Assembly (NCBI GenBank): GCA_004764695.1
Contig: SMSO01000004.1
Coordinates: forward strand, 332,501 to 396,500
Length of the DNA stretch: 64,000 nt
Source of the DNA: Schizochytrium sp. TIO01
Taxonomy: Eukaryota > Sar > Bigyra > Thraustochytrida > Thraustochytriidae
Reading direction: 5' to 3'
How positions within the stretch are numbered: position 1 is the stretch's first letter; the number at the start of each line of letters is the position of its first letter. Made by a program: the position numbers and the translations under genes. Positions 11,767 to 21,941 of the stretch are shown piece by piece. Under the pieces are notes generated by a model that saw only the letters and a program-made list of their open reading frames with translations, had not been told where the DNA came from and made no database searches.

Positions 11767-11937
11767 TCAGTTCCCATTCAAAATGACCATATCAAAGTTT
11801 TTGCAAAGCTGGAGAATCACTTCAAGGAAGAACAAGCGTTGAGAATCTAAGGAGTTATCTTCTGTGGTTAAGCTCTTCCGAGGAATCTCATCAATGTTGC
11901 CGAAGCTCAAGGTGGCGCTTGCTGCAATTTGGTTTCG
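11767..11937 (-). pseudogene. Possible LINE-type endonuclease fragment
   Basis: A 56-codon open stretch ending in TGA, with no ATG. The end reads QRLFFLEVILQLCKNFDMV followed by ILNGN. That resembles the LLxLCxxxxLxILNGR region of apurinic-like endonuclease domains in non-LTR retrotransposons, as does the preceding Ser/Asp/Asn-rich stretch. It is isolated: no reverse transcriptase motif was seen nearby, so if real it is a decayed fragment. Chance similarity is quite possible. Confidence 0.3.
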
Positions 11938-12277
11938 TACTTACCTCTGTGATTTATGTACACGTATTCCCAGATGATAGCCAACCTTGATCCTTAGTTT
12001 TCGAAAGTGATTTCAATGTAGCACTCTCCGTGCCAAATGATTACCGAGATCAATCGACGCGCCGCTGTTTATAAAGCTGTGTTTTTAAGTATTTTCATTG
12101 TAATGACAAATAACCTGAACTTGAAAAGAAAAGAAATAAACAAATCTTACTTCTTTAAGCTCGTAGCACCATCGGGCGTGGGTGCCATTTATCACGCCGC
12201 CAATTCGGTCAGCCACTTCAGAAGGCCATGCTGACTATTGTCAGCATTGCTACCGCGGAGGCCATCAGCTTTAAAAG

Positions 12278-12421
12278 CTACTGGCGGTGGTGAAATTCAT
12301 TTTGAACAAAAACCATCATTCCAAAGTGTCTCTTGAAAGAGTCTCGCGTCGCATACGCAAGCTTGTTTGGATTGTCTTCCAGGCGCGACGTCATCATGGT
12401 TCCGAGTTCCGCTTCACTCAT
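12278..12421 (-). other. Short coding-like open frame, unknown
   Basis: A 47-codon ATG-initiated frame beginning MSEAELGTMMTSRLEDN, with mixed polar and aromatic composition unlike translated spacer. After its stop a neighbouring frame stays open (KADGLRGSNADNSQHG), which would fit an intron, a frameshifted pseudogene or chance. No family is recognised. It lies just upstream, in minus-strand sense, of the endonuclease-like fragment. Confidence 0.2.
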
Positions 12422-13638
12422 CACCTTTTACAATTTTTATTCTTTAAAATGAAAATGAGAATACATAAATTGAAAGTATATTCATCATTTTAAAATGGTA
12501 CACTTTAAACACTGGAGTGAGATTGGATAAAGATGTTTAACTTAGTAGGGTACTTAGGTAGTACTATGTATATGAAGAAATTCTCATTATTTTATATAAT
12601 ACTTTCTATGTCACATCATAGTAGTATGATCCTTATTAAATACATCAATTTCTACTTCTAGTAATGAAAATAAGAATGATAATAATAAGAAAATAGCACT
12701 GGATATCTTCTATATTTGAGATGGGAGGATCGACGCAGAAGCAGTGGTTTGATGCTTCCCAAGGGTCTTCATGCGAGAGGTTTGCGAGCGCAGGAACGTC
12801 TACAAAAAAGACGCCGGTGGGAAATGACGTTCGACTCCTGCTTCTGTGCGCATTGTAGAGTTTATTAAAGTCATGGTGTGCCATAGAAGTATCTGTTTTC
12901 TAAGTTTTATACTTGCATTTTGCCTAGCTAATCTTGTCTGTCTCCAGTTCAATCAACAACAAACCTTAGCGCTCATCGGTCTGGCTGCGATGACATAAAT
13001 GTTCGTGTGTAGCTTCAATCTATCTACCTATATACAGTCCAGAGAGTGCTTCGGTTCTTCGATCAATCTGCTCTCTCGCTGTCGGCTCTGTGCATCCTCG
13101 TTGCTGTTTATATCGAGTCTACAGCCTGGCCTATGGATCTTGCAGCGGCACAAACTCAACAAATAGCTCAGCAAAGATTGCGCGATGCTGGCGATTCGTG
13201 GACCGCATAATTAATTGCTTTCTTATGTTCGATGAAGTCTTCTTTCTTTCTTTTCACTTTCATATTTTCTTTCTGATTATAATAATCATATTGCCCTTCC
13301 GTATGAGAGATAAACTTGTTAATTTCGTAATTTTTTATTTTTCTAAACAAAGCTTTTCAAAAATGTCATATATGTATATATGAAGAAGAGACAGAGGATG
13401 CATGGTTCGATGGACTTTCCGGACTCCCCGATCTTTATATAGAATTTCATAGCTTTATACACCTTGAACTCAAGCTTGCCGCATTAGCCGCTCACGGAAG
13501 ATCTCTAGCGACTGGGCGCTCGTTTCTTCATAAGGCTCATCTGGTAAGCTGTCAATTCTATCTCACGCGAGCTTTCAATCGTGATTTTGCCTTCAATGGG
13601 CGCTTAATTTTATTTACTCTTTTTTCTTTTCTTTTTAA

Positions 13639-13672
13639 TGAAAAAAATGAAAAAATGAAAAAATGAAAAAAT
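13639..13672. repeat. (TGAAAAA)n minisatellite
   Basis: About four to five tandem heptanucleotide units of ATGAAAAA type in the spacer, preceded by a T-rich run. Typical slippage repeat. Confidence 0.8.
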
Positions 13673-14172
13673 AGTAGCAATAATACCATTGGAGATAATA
13701 ATAATAAATACACAGCTTGTTTTACTTTGAATAAGTATAGACAACAGTGTGTTTGCAATTGCGCTTGCAATTGCACAATATCTCGTGCACTCAGTACATG
13801 CTGACGATTCTACGGTATCGCGCAGGCCCAGTCCAGCGCAACAGGTCCTAGCAAGCCGCTCGTTGCGTGCGGGTGTGCTCGGCCGCCCTCGCTCGCACGG
13901 CGGACGGATGCCTGAATGGCTGTAAAATTATGCAACTTGAAGTTCTAAAATCCGAATAACCGCGGCGCTGACTTTATTATTACAGCTCTTGGCTCCAGCA
14001 TAAACTGATTTACATTCTTATTCCTATTCCGCGTTATAATCATGTATTGAATGCGAAACGTAAGGCAGGGATCCATCATATAATTCCGACTGGCAAATAA
14101 GTAGTTCATTCAAGTTCCTCTTGTGGGGCCCGCCGCCTGAGCTGCGTCATCTCCCAATTTACACGCCGCCGA

Positions 14173-14307
14173 TTAGAGCTGCTTCTGCAACTTGGAGGGC
14201 TTTGAGCGTGCTCCCGCTTGCCACTCCGAGACGCTCAGGCCCGTCACCACCGCAGTAGTTTTGGGAAAGAAGTAGAACGCGACGATGGCGATCCTTCGAT
14301 TGTACAT
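14173..14307 (-). other. Short coding-like open frame, unknown
   Basis: A 44-codon ATG-initiated frame, MYNRRIAIVAFYFFPKT onward. The hydrophobic strand followed by FFP resembles the first beta-strand of GT4-type glycosyltransferases, but 44 residues are far too few to assign. It may be a first exon, a remnant or chance. Confidence 0.15.
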
Positions 14308-14335
14308 GTCAGTTCTTGTCGTGTCTTGATATCGT

Positions 14336-14355
14336 ATGATATGATATCATATCAT
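14336..14355. repeat. 20-bp perfect palindrome
   Basis: ATGATATGATATCATATCAT reads the same on both strands, centred on GATATC. It could extrude a short hairpin or bind a dimeric protein, or be a by-product of AT-rich sequence. Confidence 0.7.
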
Positions 14356-15652
14356 GTGATGCTGTGACTGCGCGAGTACAGGAGGATAGGACCATCGCTT
14401 TATCGCTTTTATAATTTGTAATACTGCGACTCTAAATGAAAACTGTTTGTGACGAAGCGCTCTGCTTCCGCGCCTGTTAGAGGCACCTACCTACACATGA
14501 TATGCGTGTGAATTGAATGCTATGTTGAACTTTCGTGGAATGGTTGCTTTACTTTTTTGGAGATTAGTCTGTTCTGCAAATTGTTGCGAGATATCGCTCG
14601 TTCCCAAAGTTCGCAAGCACAAGTTGAACTTTCTTCCGAAGTCTCTTTGAGCGAGTTCTTGATGACGCCTGCAGAATCGCAGCGTCGAGGCGCACACTGG
14701 CTACGCCTTCAGGTCCACGCTTAGACTTGTGAACAGTGGCAGTAAGCAAAGGATTAGAAGGCTGCAGACAGTTTTTGCACATGAAACAGTGGCTGTGATC
14801 AGTGGCTTTGGTCAACTGTTTATCTCAAAGAGAAGGAAAGAGGGAGAAGGCTATCTTGCCTTTGCAAGAAAGGTCTTGGCCATTATTAAGGCTGGCCTCG
14901 CTCTGTACTGTGTGGAGATGCAAAACGAAGGAGCAAAACTTGAGGGGCTACAGCAAAGGCCTCGCATAGCATCTGCACTGCTGTCGCCGCAGCCGTGCCG
15001 TTATTGCGATTGTTCTGCAGCTTCAAGACAAGCGGCCCGAAGCCAACGAATAAAAATTCCAAACCAATTAATTTCTTTTTTCTTTCTTTCTTTTTTTCTT
15101 CTGAACAATAACAAAAGAATCAGCACCTAACAGGCGGAGGCTAGCACAACCTCTTCTCTTGCTCAATCAAAACTCCATAGACCACGATCGACTTTTATGG
15201 ATCGATTATTTTCAGCCAGGTTCCTCGCAACGATTTGGATTCTATCCTGCAACCATGCAGATTCCCATGAGGCCTTTGCATCCCTGTAGACCTTTATGAA
15301 AAATGGGCACACTGTGTCTCGCAGTTTCGGTCCTAGAGAAGAATAGATGGGTTCTATCAGCTACGACTGATCTAAAATCGGCCCTGTTTTATTATTTATT
15401 TTAAATTAAGTCTGATTTTTTTTTAAGTTAAGATGTTTCCATCTTCGTTCTGCTCCTCTCTTTTATACTTTATCACATGCTCTTTTTTTTTCTTTTTTTT
15501 TAATAATAAACTAAAAAATAAAGTTTTGTTTATTCTTATTTTCATATCCTATCCTAAAGTAGTTTCTCAGTTAATAGGTGATATACCGGTGATAGGTAGG
15601 TAGTTCTAAGACTAGTTTGTTTTAAATAAAGGTATCAACAACCGTGACTTGA

Positions 15653-15677
15653 AGAAAGAAAGAAAGAAAGAAAGAAA
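15653..15677. repeat. (AAAG)n microsatellite
   Basis: About six AAAG units in the spacer upstream of the malic enzyme gene. The same unit recurs at 44759-44784 and, reversed, at 45057-45085. Confidence 0.85.
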
Positions 15678-16034
15678 ACTTACTGGATCAGTGAACCCTG
15701 GAATTCTCCAGACGGCGAACGATCGATCAGGCTGCTGAGAGCTCTAGGAAACCACTTCTGCTAAGGCCACACGCAGAGAAGGCCCTTTGTCGGGACACCA
15801 TTTGAGCCTGCGCGTCCTCGAAGCGAAGTCGCATCAGCGGTGCGGAGAAAGCAAAGGAAAGGAAAGGACTTGGAGAGGACCAGGAGAGCTAGGAAAACCG
15901 CTATAGGGGCAGTACTAGGACTATGGATGTTGTAGGAGGAGTGCTTCATGTTCATGCCTTCCGTGAAAGACGGCTACTACAACCAAAACAAGAGAACAGC
16001 TTCGACTCAAATTGTGTAGCAATCCTTGTCTCGT

Positions 16035-16063
16035 GAAGAAGAAGAAGAAGAAGATGATGATGA
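16035..16063. repeat. (GAA)n(GAT)n trinucleotide run
   Basis: About six GAA units followed by three GAT units, roughly 650 bp upstream of the malic enzyme start codon. Confidence 0.8.
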
Positions 16064-16716
16064 TCCGTGGTCCTAAGATTGTCACGAACAAGGACAACAT
16101 TGTATGAAAATTGTGATCCTGTGAACACCATATATCTGTTGAGCGCTTTCACCATCCTTCGATTAGATTCATTGCTTCATCTGCAGTCCGCGTCACCTGC
16201 TCGCTTAAGGGGCGCATATCGCAGAGCAAGACGCAAGCGATCCCGAATCGTGGAGAAAGCGCGTGAGTAAGTGATGGATGATTGATAATCAGTCTTCTTA
16301 TGATTCTGGTTGTAAACCAAGTGAAGTTCCCATTCCTTTCATGACCATCGTTCCCTTTTTGGCATGTATCGAAGTGGGTCGAATAACTTGAAAGTTGGAT
16401 AATTTTAATTCTGATTGAATTGCGATATTCAAAAGAAAGATCATCGAAAGTAAAGACTTGAAGACTTGGAACTTGGAAGAAGCCGAGAAGTAAAAGATGA
16501 ATTAATAAAAATAAAAGTAAATAAACGAATGAAAGAATTCTTTGAGGCGTAATAAATGCCGAACAAATAAATGCTTCGATTGAGCAGAGTCGAAACAAAT
16601 CCAAACCCGAATCCAGGTGCTCTGGACGCGAAGGCCCAACTCCTTCGCCTCAGCACCTTAGGTGAAGAAACAGAAGCAGCAGTAGAGTCCGAAGCAGAAT
16701 CCTACGCTAAGCCAAC

Positions 16717-18648
16717 ATGCAGCAGCAACTCCGTCGCGGCGCCCAGACCCTGGCCGGACGCGGTGCCTTTCTTGGCAAGAGCTCCAAAAATCTCAACAAG
16801 CAGCTCCTGCAGATTCAGTCACCCTGCTCAATTCGTGGATTCCGCAGCTCTGCAGCGGTCTTGAACAACGAAGAAATCGAATACGTCGCATGGGAAGAGG
16901 CTGGTCACAGACTGCTTGAGAACCCAATTTATAACAAAAGCACGGCATTTGATGAGGAGGAGCGCAGGGCCCTCGGCCTTCGTGGTCTACTCCCACCACA
17001 TGTGGAGACCCTTGAGCAGCAGCTCGACCGCGCATATGCGTCTTACAAATCCAAGACAACCGATTTGGAGAAGCACATTATGCTCCGTCAGCTGCAGGAC
17101 ACGAATGAGGTCATGTTCTACGCTTTGCTGTCCCGCCACATTTCAGAGATGATGCCCATCGTCTACACCCCCACCGTTGGCCTCGCCGCCATCAAGTTTA
17201 GCCAGATCTGGCGTCGTCCTCGTGGAATTTTTATCTCATACCCGCTCCGGGCACAGATGCGCGATATGTTTAAGAACCTTATTGCTCGTGGTCACACTGG
17301 TGCTCCCGTAGATGTCGATACGCGTCTCAATGTCAGCACAATTGTGGTAACCGACGGAAGCCGCATCCTCGGTCTTGGCGACCTCGGAGCTAACGGCCAA
17401 AGTATTCCTATCGGTAAGTGCTCGTTGTACACGGCAATTGGAGGCATCCCCGGACCCGAAACCCTTCCAGTATTCCTTGACGTCGGAACCGACAACGAGG
17501 CTATCCTCAACCAGCCCAGTTACATCGGCTGGCGTAACAAGCGTCTTCGTGGCGAGGAGTATTTTAAGTTTATCGACCAGTTTGTGAATTGCGTTAAGGA
17601 GTTCTTTCCCAACGCTCTTCTCCAGTGGGAGGATTTCGATATCCAATCTGCATCGCCTATCCTGAAAAAATACCGCAACGAGCTTTGTACTTTCAATGAT
17701 GATATCCAGGGAACCGCTACCATTGTTCTTGCGACACTCCTGGCTGCTTGCAAACAGACCAACATCTCGCTCAAGGACCGCGATATCGTTATGGTTGGTG
17801 CAGGAAGCGCTGGTTGTGGTATCGCTGAAATGATTAAGAAGGGTATGGTCCGCGAAGGTCTCACTGAAGAAGAGGCTCGAAGCCGAATTTACATGGTCGA
17901 TCGCTATGGTCTTGTGCATGACGGACAAGAAAACCTTCTTCCCTTCCAGCGCGATCTCGCAACCCCACTCGCAGAGTGCAGCAACTGGCGTGGTGGCGAG
18001 GATGGCCAGTACAGCCTTGTGGACGTGATCAAGAACGTTAAACCCTCTGTCATGATCGGAGTCACCGGTATGCCAGGACTCTTTACAGAAGATGCTGTCC
18101 GCGCTATGGCCGCAGGTTGTGCCCGCCCTGTTATCTTCCCTCTCAGTAACCCGACTCATCGTGCTGAGGGTACCCCTGCTGACATGATGGCATGGAGTGA
18201 TAACCGTGCTGTTGTGGCGACTGGCACTCAGTTTGAGCCCACTGAGGTTGTTATTGCTCGCACCAAGTATACTCGCACACTCAAGACCTTTGTACACTCT
18301 ATGGCCAACAACTCTTGGATTTTCCCTGCAATTGGCCTTGCCTGCAAGGTCGTTGGCGCCACCCGTGTGACCGATGAAATGCTCATGGTTGCCGCACAGT
18401 CTCTGGCTGAGTGCAGCCCTGGTCGTAACGGCGACCAGGATGCCCCACTCCTCCCACCTAATGAAGAGCTTGTGAACGTTACCAAATATATTGCTACTCG
18501 CGTCTGCCAGGAGTGTATTCGCGAAGGCCACGCCTCTAAGAATGGTGAGGATGGTGACTTTGAGCGTCTCAAGAAGATTGTGGATTCGACGTTCTGGCAC
18601 CCCAAGTACAAGCGCGTCGAAATCGACTCTGCCATGTGGACTAGGTAA
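16717..18648 (+). CDS. NAD-type malic enzyme, mitochondrial
   Basis: 643 residues. Catalyses oxidative decarboxylation of malate to pyruvate. Residues 1-50 are Arg/Gln/Ser-rich with almost no acidic residues (MQQQLRRGAQTLAGRG, then RGFRSSAAV), a classic mitochondrial presequence. The mature part has the malic-enzyme signature IVYTPTVGLAA, the VTDGSRILGLGDLGANG strand, the divalent-metal loop CTFNDDIQGTA, and the dinucleotide motif GAGSAGCG. After the second strand, MVDRYGLVHDGQENLLPFQ resembles the bacterial MaeA-type NAD enzyme pattern and lacks the basic residues typical of NADP forms. NAD preference is therefore likely but inferred. An out-of-frame upstream ATG at 16571 starts a 97-codon frame overlapping the start; if transcribed it could act as an uORF. 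Codon bias is stronger (C-ending codons) than in neighbours, consistent with high expression. Confidence 0.93.
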   Translation: MQQQLRRGAQTLAGRGAFLGKSSKNLNKQLLQIQSPCSIRGFRSSAAVLNNEEIEYVAWEEAGHRLLENPIYNKSTAFDEEERRALGLRGLLPPHVETLEQQLDRAYASYKSKTTDLEKHIMLRQLQDTNEVMFYALLSRHISEMMPIVYTPTVGLAAIKFSQIWRRPRGIFISYPLRAQMRDMFKNLIARGHTGAPVDVDTRLNVSTIVVTDGSRILGLGDLGANGQSIPIGKCSLYTAIGGIPGPETLPVFLDVGTDNEAILNQPSYIGWRNKRLRGEEYFKFIDQFVNCVKEFFPNALLQWEDFDIQSASPILKKYRNELCTFNDDIQGTATIVLATLLAACKQTNISLKDRDIVMVGAGSAGCGIAEMIKKGMVREGLTEEEARSRIYMVDRYGLVHDGQENLLPFQRDLATPLAECSNWRGGEDGQYSLVDVIKNVKPSVMIGVTGMPGLFTEDAVRAMAAGCARPVIFPLSNPTHRAEGTPADMMAWSDNRAVVATGTQFEPTEVVIARTKYTRTLKTFVHSMANNSWIFPAIGLACKVVGATRVTDEMLMVAAQSLAECSPGRNGDQDAPLLPPNEELVNVTKYIATRVCQECIREGHASKNGEDGDFERLKKIVDSTFWHPKYKRVEIDSAMWTR

Positions 18649-19476
18649 ATACTTGGTGGTGCGGAGTTTCTTTTGCTGTATTCTAAATCACAAGAGAGTA
18701 CACTGCAGTGCAACCTGCCTCAAAAATCTCAAACGATACACACATGACTACAGAAATTTGATGGCTTCAGTTTTCAAGATGCAACAATGGGTTTAATGTT
18801 TCCACGTATTTCTCCCTCCTTCCGGTCAAGCCGTGTACAAGGTTCACTGTTTGTACATGCTGCGAGTATGTCAGCATGTCTAGGCCTTCCAGTGTGATGA
18901 CGCGTTTACAAACCAAGCTCTTTAATAATATTTTTTTTAATTGAGCAAGCAACTCTAGGAGAGTACCTAGTGTATCAATCCAGACCAAGCTGAGCATAAG
19001 ATCCCGAAGTGTCGCGTCAATATCGATCAATAACCACTGACAAGCAAGTACAACCTTATGTTTAAAGTAGAAGTCAGGTTGGGCAGATTACACTTCGAAC
19101 TACACTTCTACTGTCTTAACGAGTTAAAGACACAGGTGTTCGCACACACGTAAGATTCACCATCTCAATATAGTAACATTTACAACCAGCACTCTGTTTT
19201 TCTTATCTCTACTTTTTCACAATTTCTAGAATATTCCGAAGGCAATCACATGTAGAAAATAGCTCCTCAAGTTGATTAGTTGGTGTACGGAACAAGTCGC
19301 TGGTGTTTCGATGGAAATAGAACAGTAAACATAAAATGATCACAATGAATGATTTTCTTTATTTCTGCGAGCTGTAAGAAGAAGAAAAAAAGATATTCGC
19401 TTCATAGATGTTCATCTTGTCATGTCTAAATTGCATGCAACGTTGTCAACGTTACTCTGAAAATACATCAACCAGC
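18649..19476. other. Convergent intergenic spacer
   Basis: Lies between the 3' ends of the malic enzyme and NudC-like genes, so it should contain both 3' UTRs and polyadenylation sites. Nothing else is seen. Confidence 0.5.
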
Positions 19477-20201
19477 TTACTGGTACTTGACTCCATCCAT
19501 AAAAGTGCGTGGGTCCGGGGCAGAACCACTAAACTCAGCACCACTAAAATCGAATCCGGGATGCTCCTCCTGAAACCTTTCAAGGGTCATCTTTTTCTGT
19601 ACTTCTGCCTTTGCCAAAGGATCTAAGGTGCCATGTCCGCGCAGCGCGCTTTCCCAAGTCGCTGCCTTGCGCATTTTTTTCAAGTTGATTTCGATCTCAC
19701 CATCATCAATTGTCCACATTGACTCTCCTGCCTCGCAGCTATCGCCAAGATCCTCCTGTATAAATTGCGAACGTACATTGACATTACCGTCCAGGAAGAG
19801 AAAGAATCACGTTATCGTCAACGGTACAGCAAACAAAAGACCAGACCATGAAATGGCGTCGCATAATGCATACCCAAAGTATTATACAGTGAGAATTCGT
19901 TCAATTTAAATCGATACTCTGCTTTATTCAAGTGCCTGGCAGCTTCTTATGTAAATCTTGGTAACTTGAACATTGGAAAGGTCAAAACTTGCCTTCAGCA
20001 GGAACAACAACTTACATCAATAAAAGGCGGGTTTCCCTTGATACCAAGCGTGAGGTGGGTTTTTGTAATTTTGCAATCAATCATCTTACCCGTGACGCCA
20101 GGAGGTGGTCTCACATAGATGAGAACCTCGTCCAGGTTCTGCTCCCATTCGTAGATGAGCTGGCCATTGTGCTCAAACCGCAACCGCTTCGAGTCGCCCA
20201 T
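19477..20201 (-). CDS. NUDCD2: NudC/CS-domain protein, NUDCD2-like, two exons
   Basis: Exon 1 is 20201-20016 and exon 2 is 19755-19477, joined in phase 0 over a 260-bp intron (donor GTAAGT at 20015, acceptor TTTATACAG ending 19756). The spliced product is 154 residues, close to NUDCD2 (about 157). It is essentially one CS (p23-like) domain: an N-terminal strand YEWEQNLDEVLIYV, then CKITKTHLTLGIKGNPPFID at the exon junction, then GESMWTIDDGEIEINLKK, the NudC-family core. The C-terminal helix region (TLERFQEEHPGFDFSGAEFSG) is also NUDCD2-like. Such proteins act as Hsp90-linked co-chaperones for dynein/LIS1 components. Divergent from the next gene with 365 bp between start codons. Confidence 0.88.
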
Positions 20202-20566
20202 GATGGCTTCTTAAAAACTAAGAACTGAAACTCCGCGTGAAAGGACACTATAAGAGAGGAGATACCGAGGTCTGGACTCTTGATTAAGCCCCTCCAAATG
20301 TCGCGGTCAGCGACAGGATTATCTCAGCAAATCAAGCTTTGCCTGCCCTTTTCCAAACGCTCTTTGAACAAAAGTTCAACTTTTCTTCTCTTCGAGCCGA
20401 CTTTGGAAAGGAACATGTCAAAGTGAACAAAGAGAACACCCTCAACTTGATTTTAGAAGGAAAGAAGAAAAAAGAGACGACAAGATGTTTCGCATTAATG
20501 CAAATCAAATCGAAAACCCGAGTTTAGGACGTACTGGCTTCGTGTCTTGGCCAAGGTCAAGGCAGG
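20202..20566. promoter_or_regulatory. Divergent promoter region, NudC-like and tetraspan genes
   Basis: 365 bp between two divergent start codons, which must contain both 5' UTRs and promoters. No specific element can be identified. Sequence is moderately AT-rich with purine runs near 20455-20485. Confidence 0.4.
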
Positions 20567-21468
20567 ATGCCACGCGCTGAGATTGCTACGGAGAAGCGGC
20601 ACAAGAAGCCGCCCGGGTACTGTTGGTACTGCTGGTGGTGCATCAATAATGAACATTCTTGGATGTTTGGGGTTCCCATCCTCAATCTTGTTTTCACGCT
20701 TGTGCTTCTTGGTATCTTCGTTGCGTTTCGGCAGATCACAGTGTCAGTAGACGGAACGACGTACTATTTTGATATCTTTAGCCCGAGCTTTGACAGCCTC
20801 TTTGAGTTCACGTACTATGGAAATTGCTCCGTAGTCAGCGATGACATCATGGTCGCCCTCAAGGCGGCACCGTCATGGCAAATCTCCTCCATTTTTTACG
20901 TCCTTTTTCTTATATTTGGTATTTTAATGAGCTGTCCTCTCATTTGGCTCGCCAATGCAGAGGTTCAAGGTAATATTGACGTCCAATCGTTTGAGCCTGG
21001 CCACCGCTATGCACTGATTGTCTATTCTTCTGTGTACCTTTTCGTCTATATTATAATTCTTGTCGTAAGTTTGACTCAATCAATACGTGAGCAAATGCTC
21101 AACACTACTGTCCTTTGCTCATTCCAACAAACGAAAACGTTGTACTAACACAGCTGCATAATCTCTCTCTGCCTCCGCCTGTTGCGCAAAATTGCTTCTT
21201 TGTTTAGATTGGAGGAAATGCTTCATATCCGTATTGGTGGGGTTGCTTTGATGAGGTGGACTCTCTCCTTGCCTCTGTTGACAGCTCTGCGAGCTCATCT
21301 CTCGAGGGTGCCCAGTACCCAATGATTGCCAATTGGGCGATCGACTGGGCTACCATGGTGCTGGCTTTGATTCTTACCGTTGTCTTTCTTTTTGTTCTAG
21401 GCAAACCAAGGCCGTTCTATGACCCAATTGCATGGGATCCACAGTACGAGCTTTCCCGAGGAGGATAG
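20567..21468 (+). CDS. Four-pass membrane protein, claudin-like topology, two exons
   Basis: Exon 1 is 20567-21064 and exon 2 is 21208-21468, joined in phase 0 over a 143-bp intron (donor GTAAGT at 21065, acceptor TTTGTTTAG ending 21207). The product is 252 residues with hydrophobic segments at about 33-54, 104-127, 148-167 and 208-230. Both ends are therefore predicted on the same side. The N-terminus has a cysteine/tryptophan cluster (CWYCWWC, residues 19-25) that could be palmitoylated or bind metal. The loops carry single Cys residues in contexts YYGNCSVV and YPYWWGCFDE, which could form loop disulfides. The family is not recognised. Without splicing, the first frame would end with an unrelated short tail. 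Confidence 0.7.
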
Positions 21469-21941
21469 AAAAGGTTTGTCTAGAGCTATTTTATGCAGAT
21501 ATACATATATATGCCTAGTCTCAGATGCCCAGAAAATAAATTTGTCATCCGTGACTGCGGACCGACTCAACTAGATTTACTACAAGGCGCTATCTCCAAT
21601 GGTAAAATGCTAGATCCTTTCCCATTTCTAATTAGAACGGGGGGAAAATGAGATTTATTGCTAATATCTCGAGGAAACCCGTTCTTCATTTGCATGGAAG
21701 TTCAACACTTCGTACCCTATTCTCAATATGTTTTAAATTCTTTGCATCATTTCAAATCCTATGAATTTTGCATAAAGACCTAATTCTTGATATATATTTT
21801 TTACCGCGCACCTTGGCAACGCATCCTTAACTCAACCCGAAGAGCCCAAACAACAGAACAGAAATATAGTGGTGTTAAAATTAGGAACTGTGTTTTACAA
21901 ATAGAGCAGAAATGACTACTTTCGAATCGTATTTCTGACCA
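21469..21941. other. Convergent spacer
   Basis: 473 bp between the tetraspan gene and the ABCG gene, which converge. AT-rich 3' UTR-like sequence with AATAAA at about 21535-21540. No gene seen. Confidence 0.5.

Larger units (their letters stand above)
9458..16716. other. 7 kb spacer with simple repeats and gene remnants
   Basis: Long AT-rich stretch without an intact recognisable gene. It contains a (TGAAAAA)n run, AAAG and GAA/GAT microsatellites, a 20-bp palindrome and several TACCTA-type motifs. Three short minus-strand frames look coding by composition (11767-11937, 12278-12421, 14173-14307) and are listed separately. A GC-rich CpG-dense patch lies near 13820-13910. No tRNA with recognisable A and B boxes was seen. 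Confidence 0.5.

Noticed and set aside
14729-15130. 133-codon frame in the spacer
   Set aside because: Ends in poly-Phe/Leu from T-rich sequence, no recognisable motif, and overlapped by open frames on the other strand.
17236-18600. 454-codon open frame antisense to malic enzyme
   Set aside because: It lies wholly inside a well-conserved gene with strong C-ending codon bias, which removes stops on the other strand. Its translation resembles no protein.
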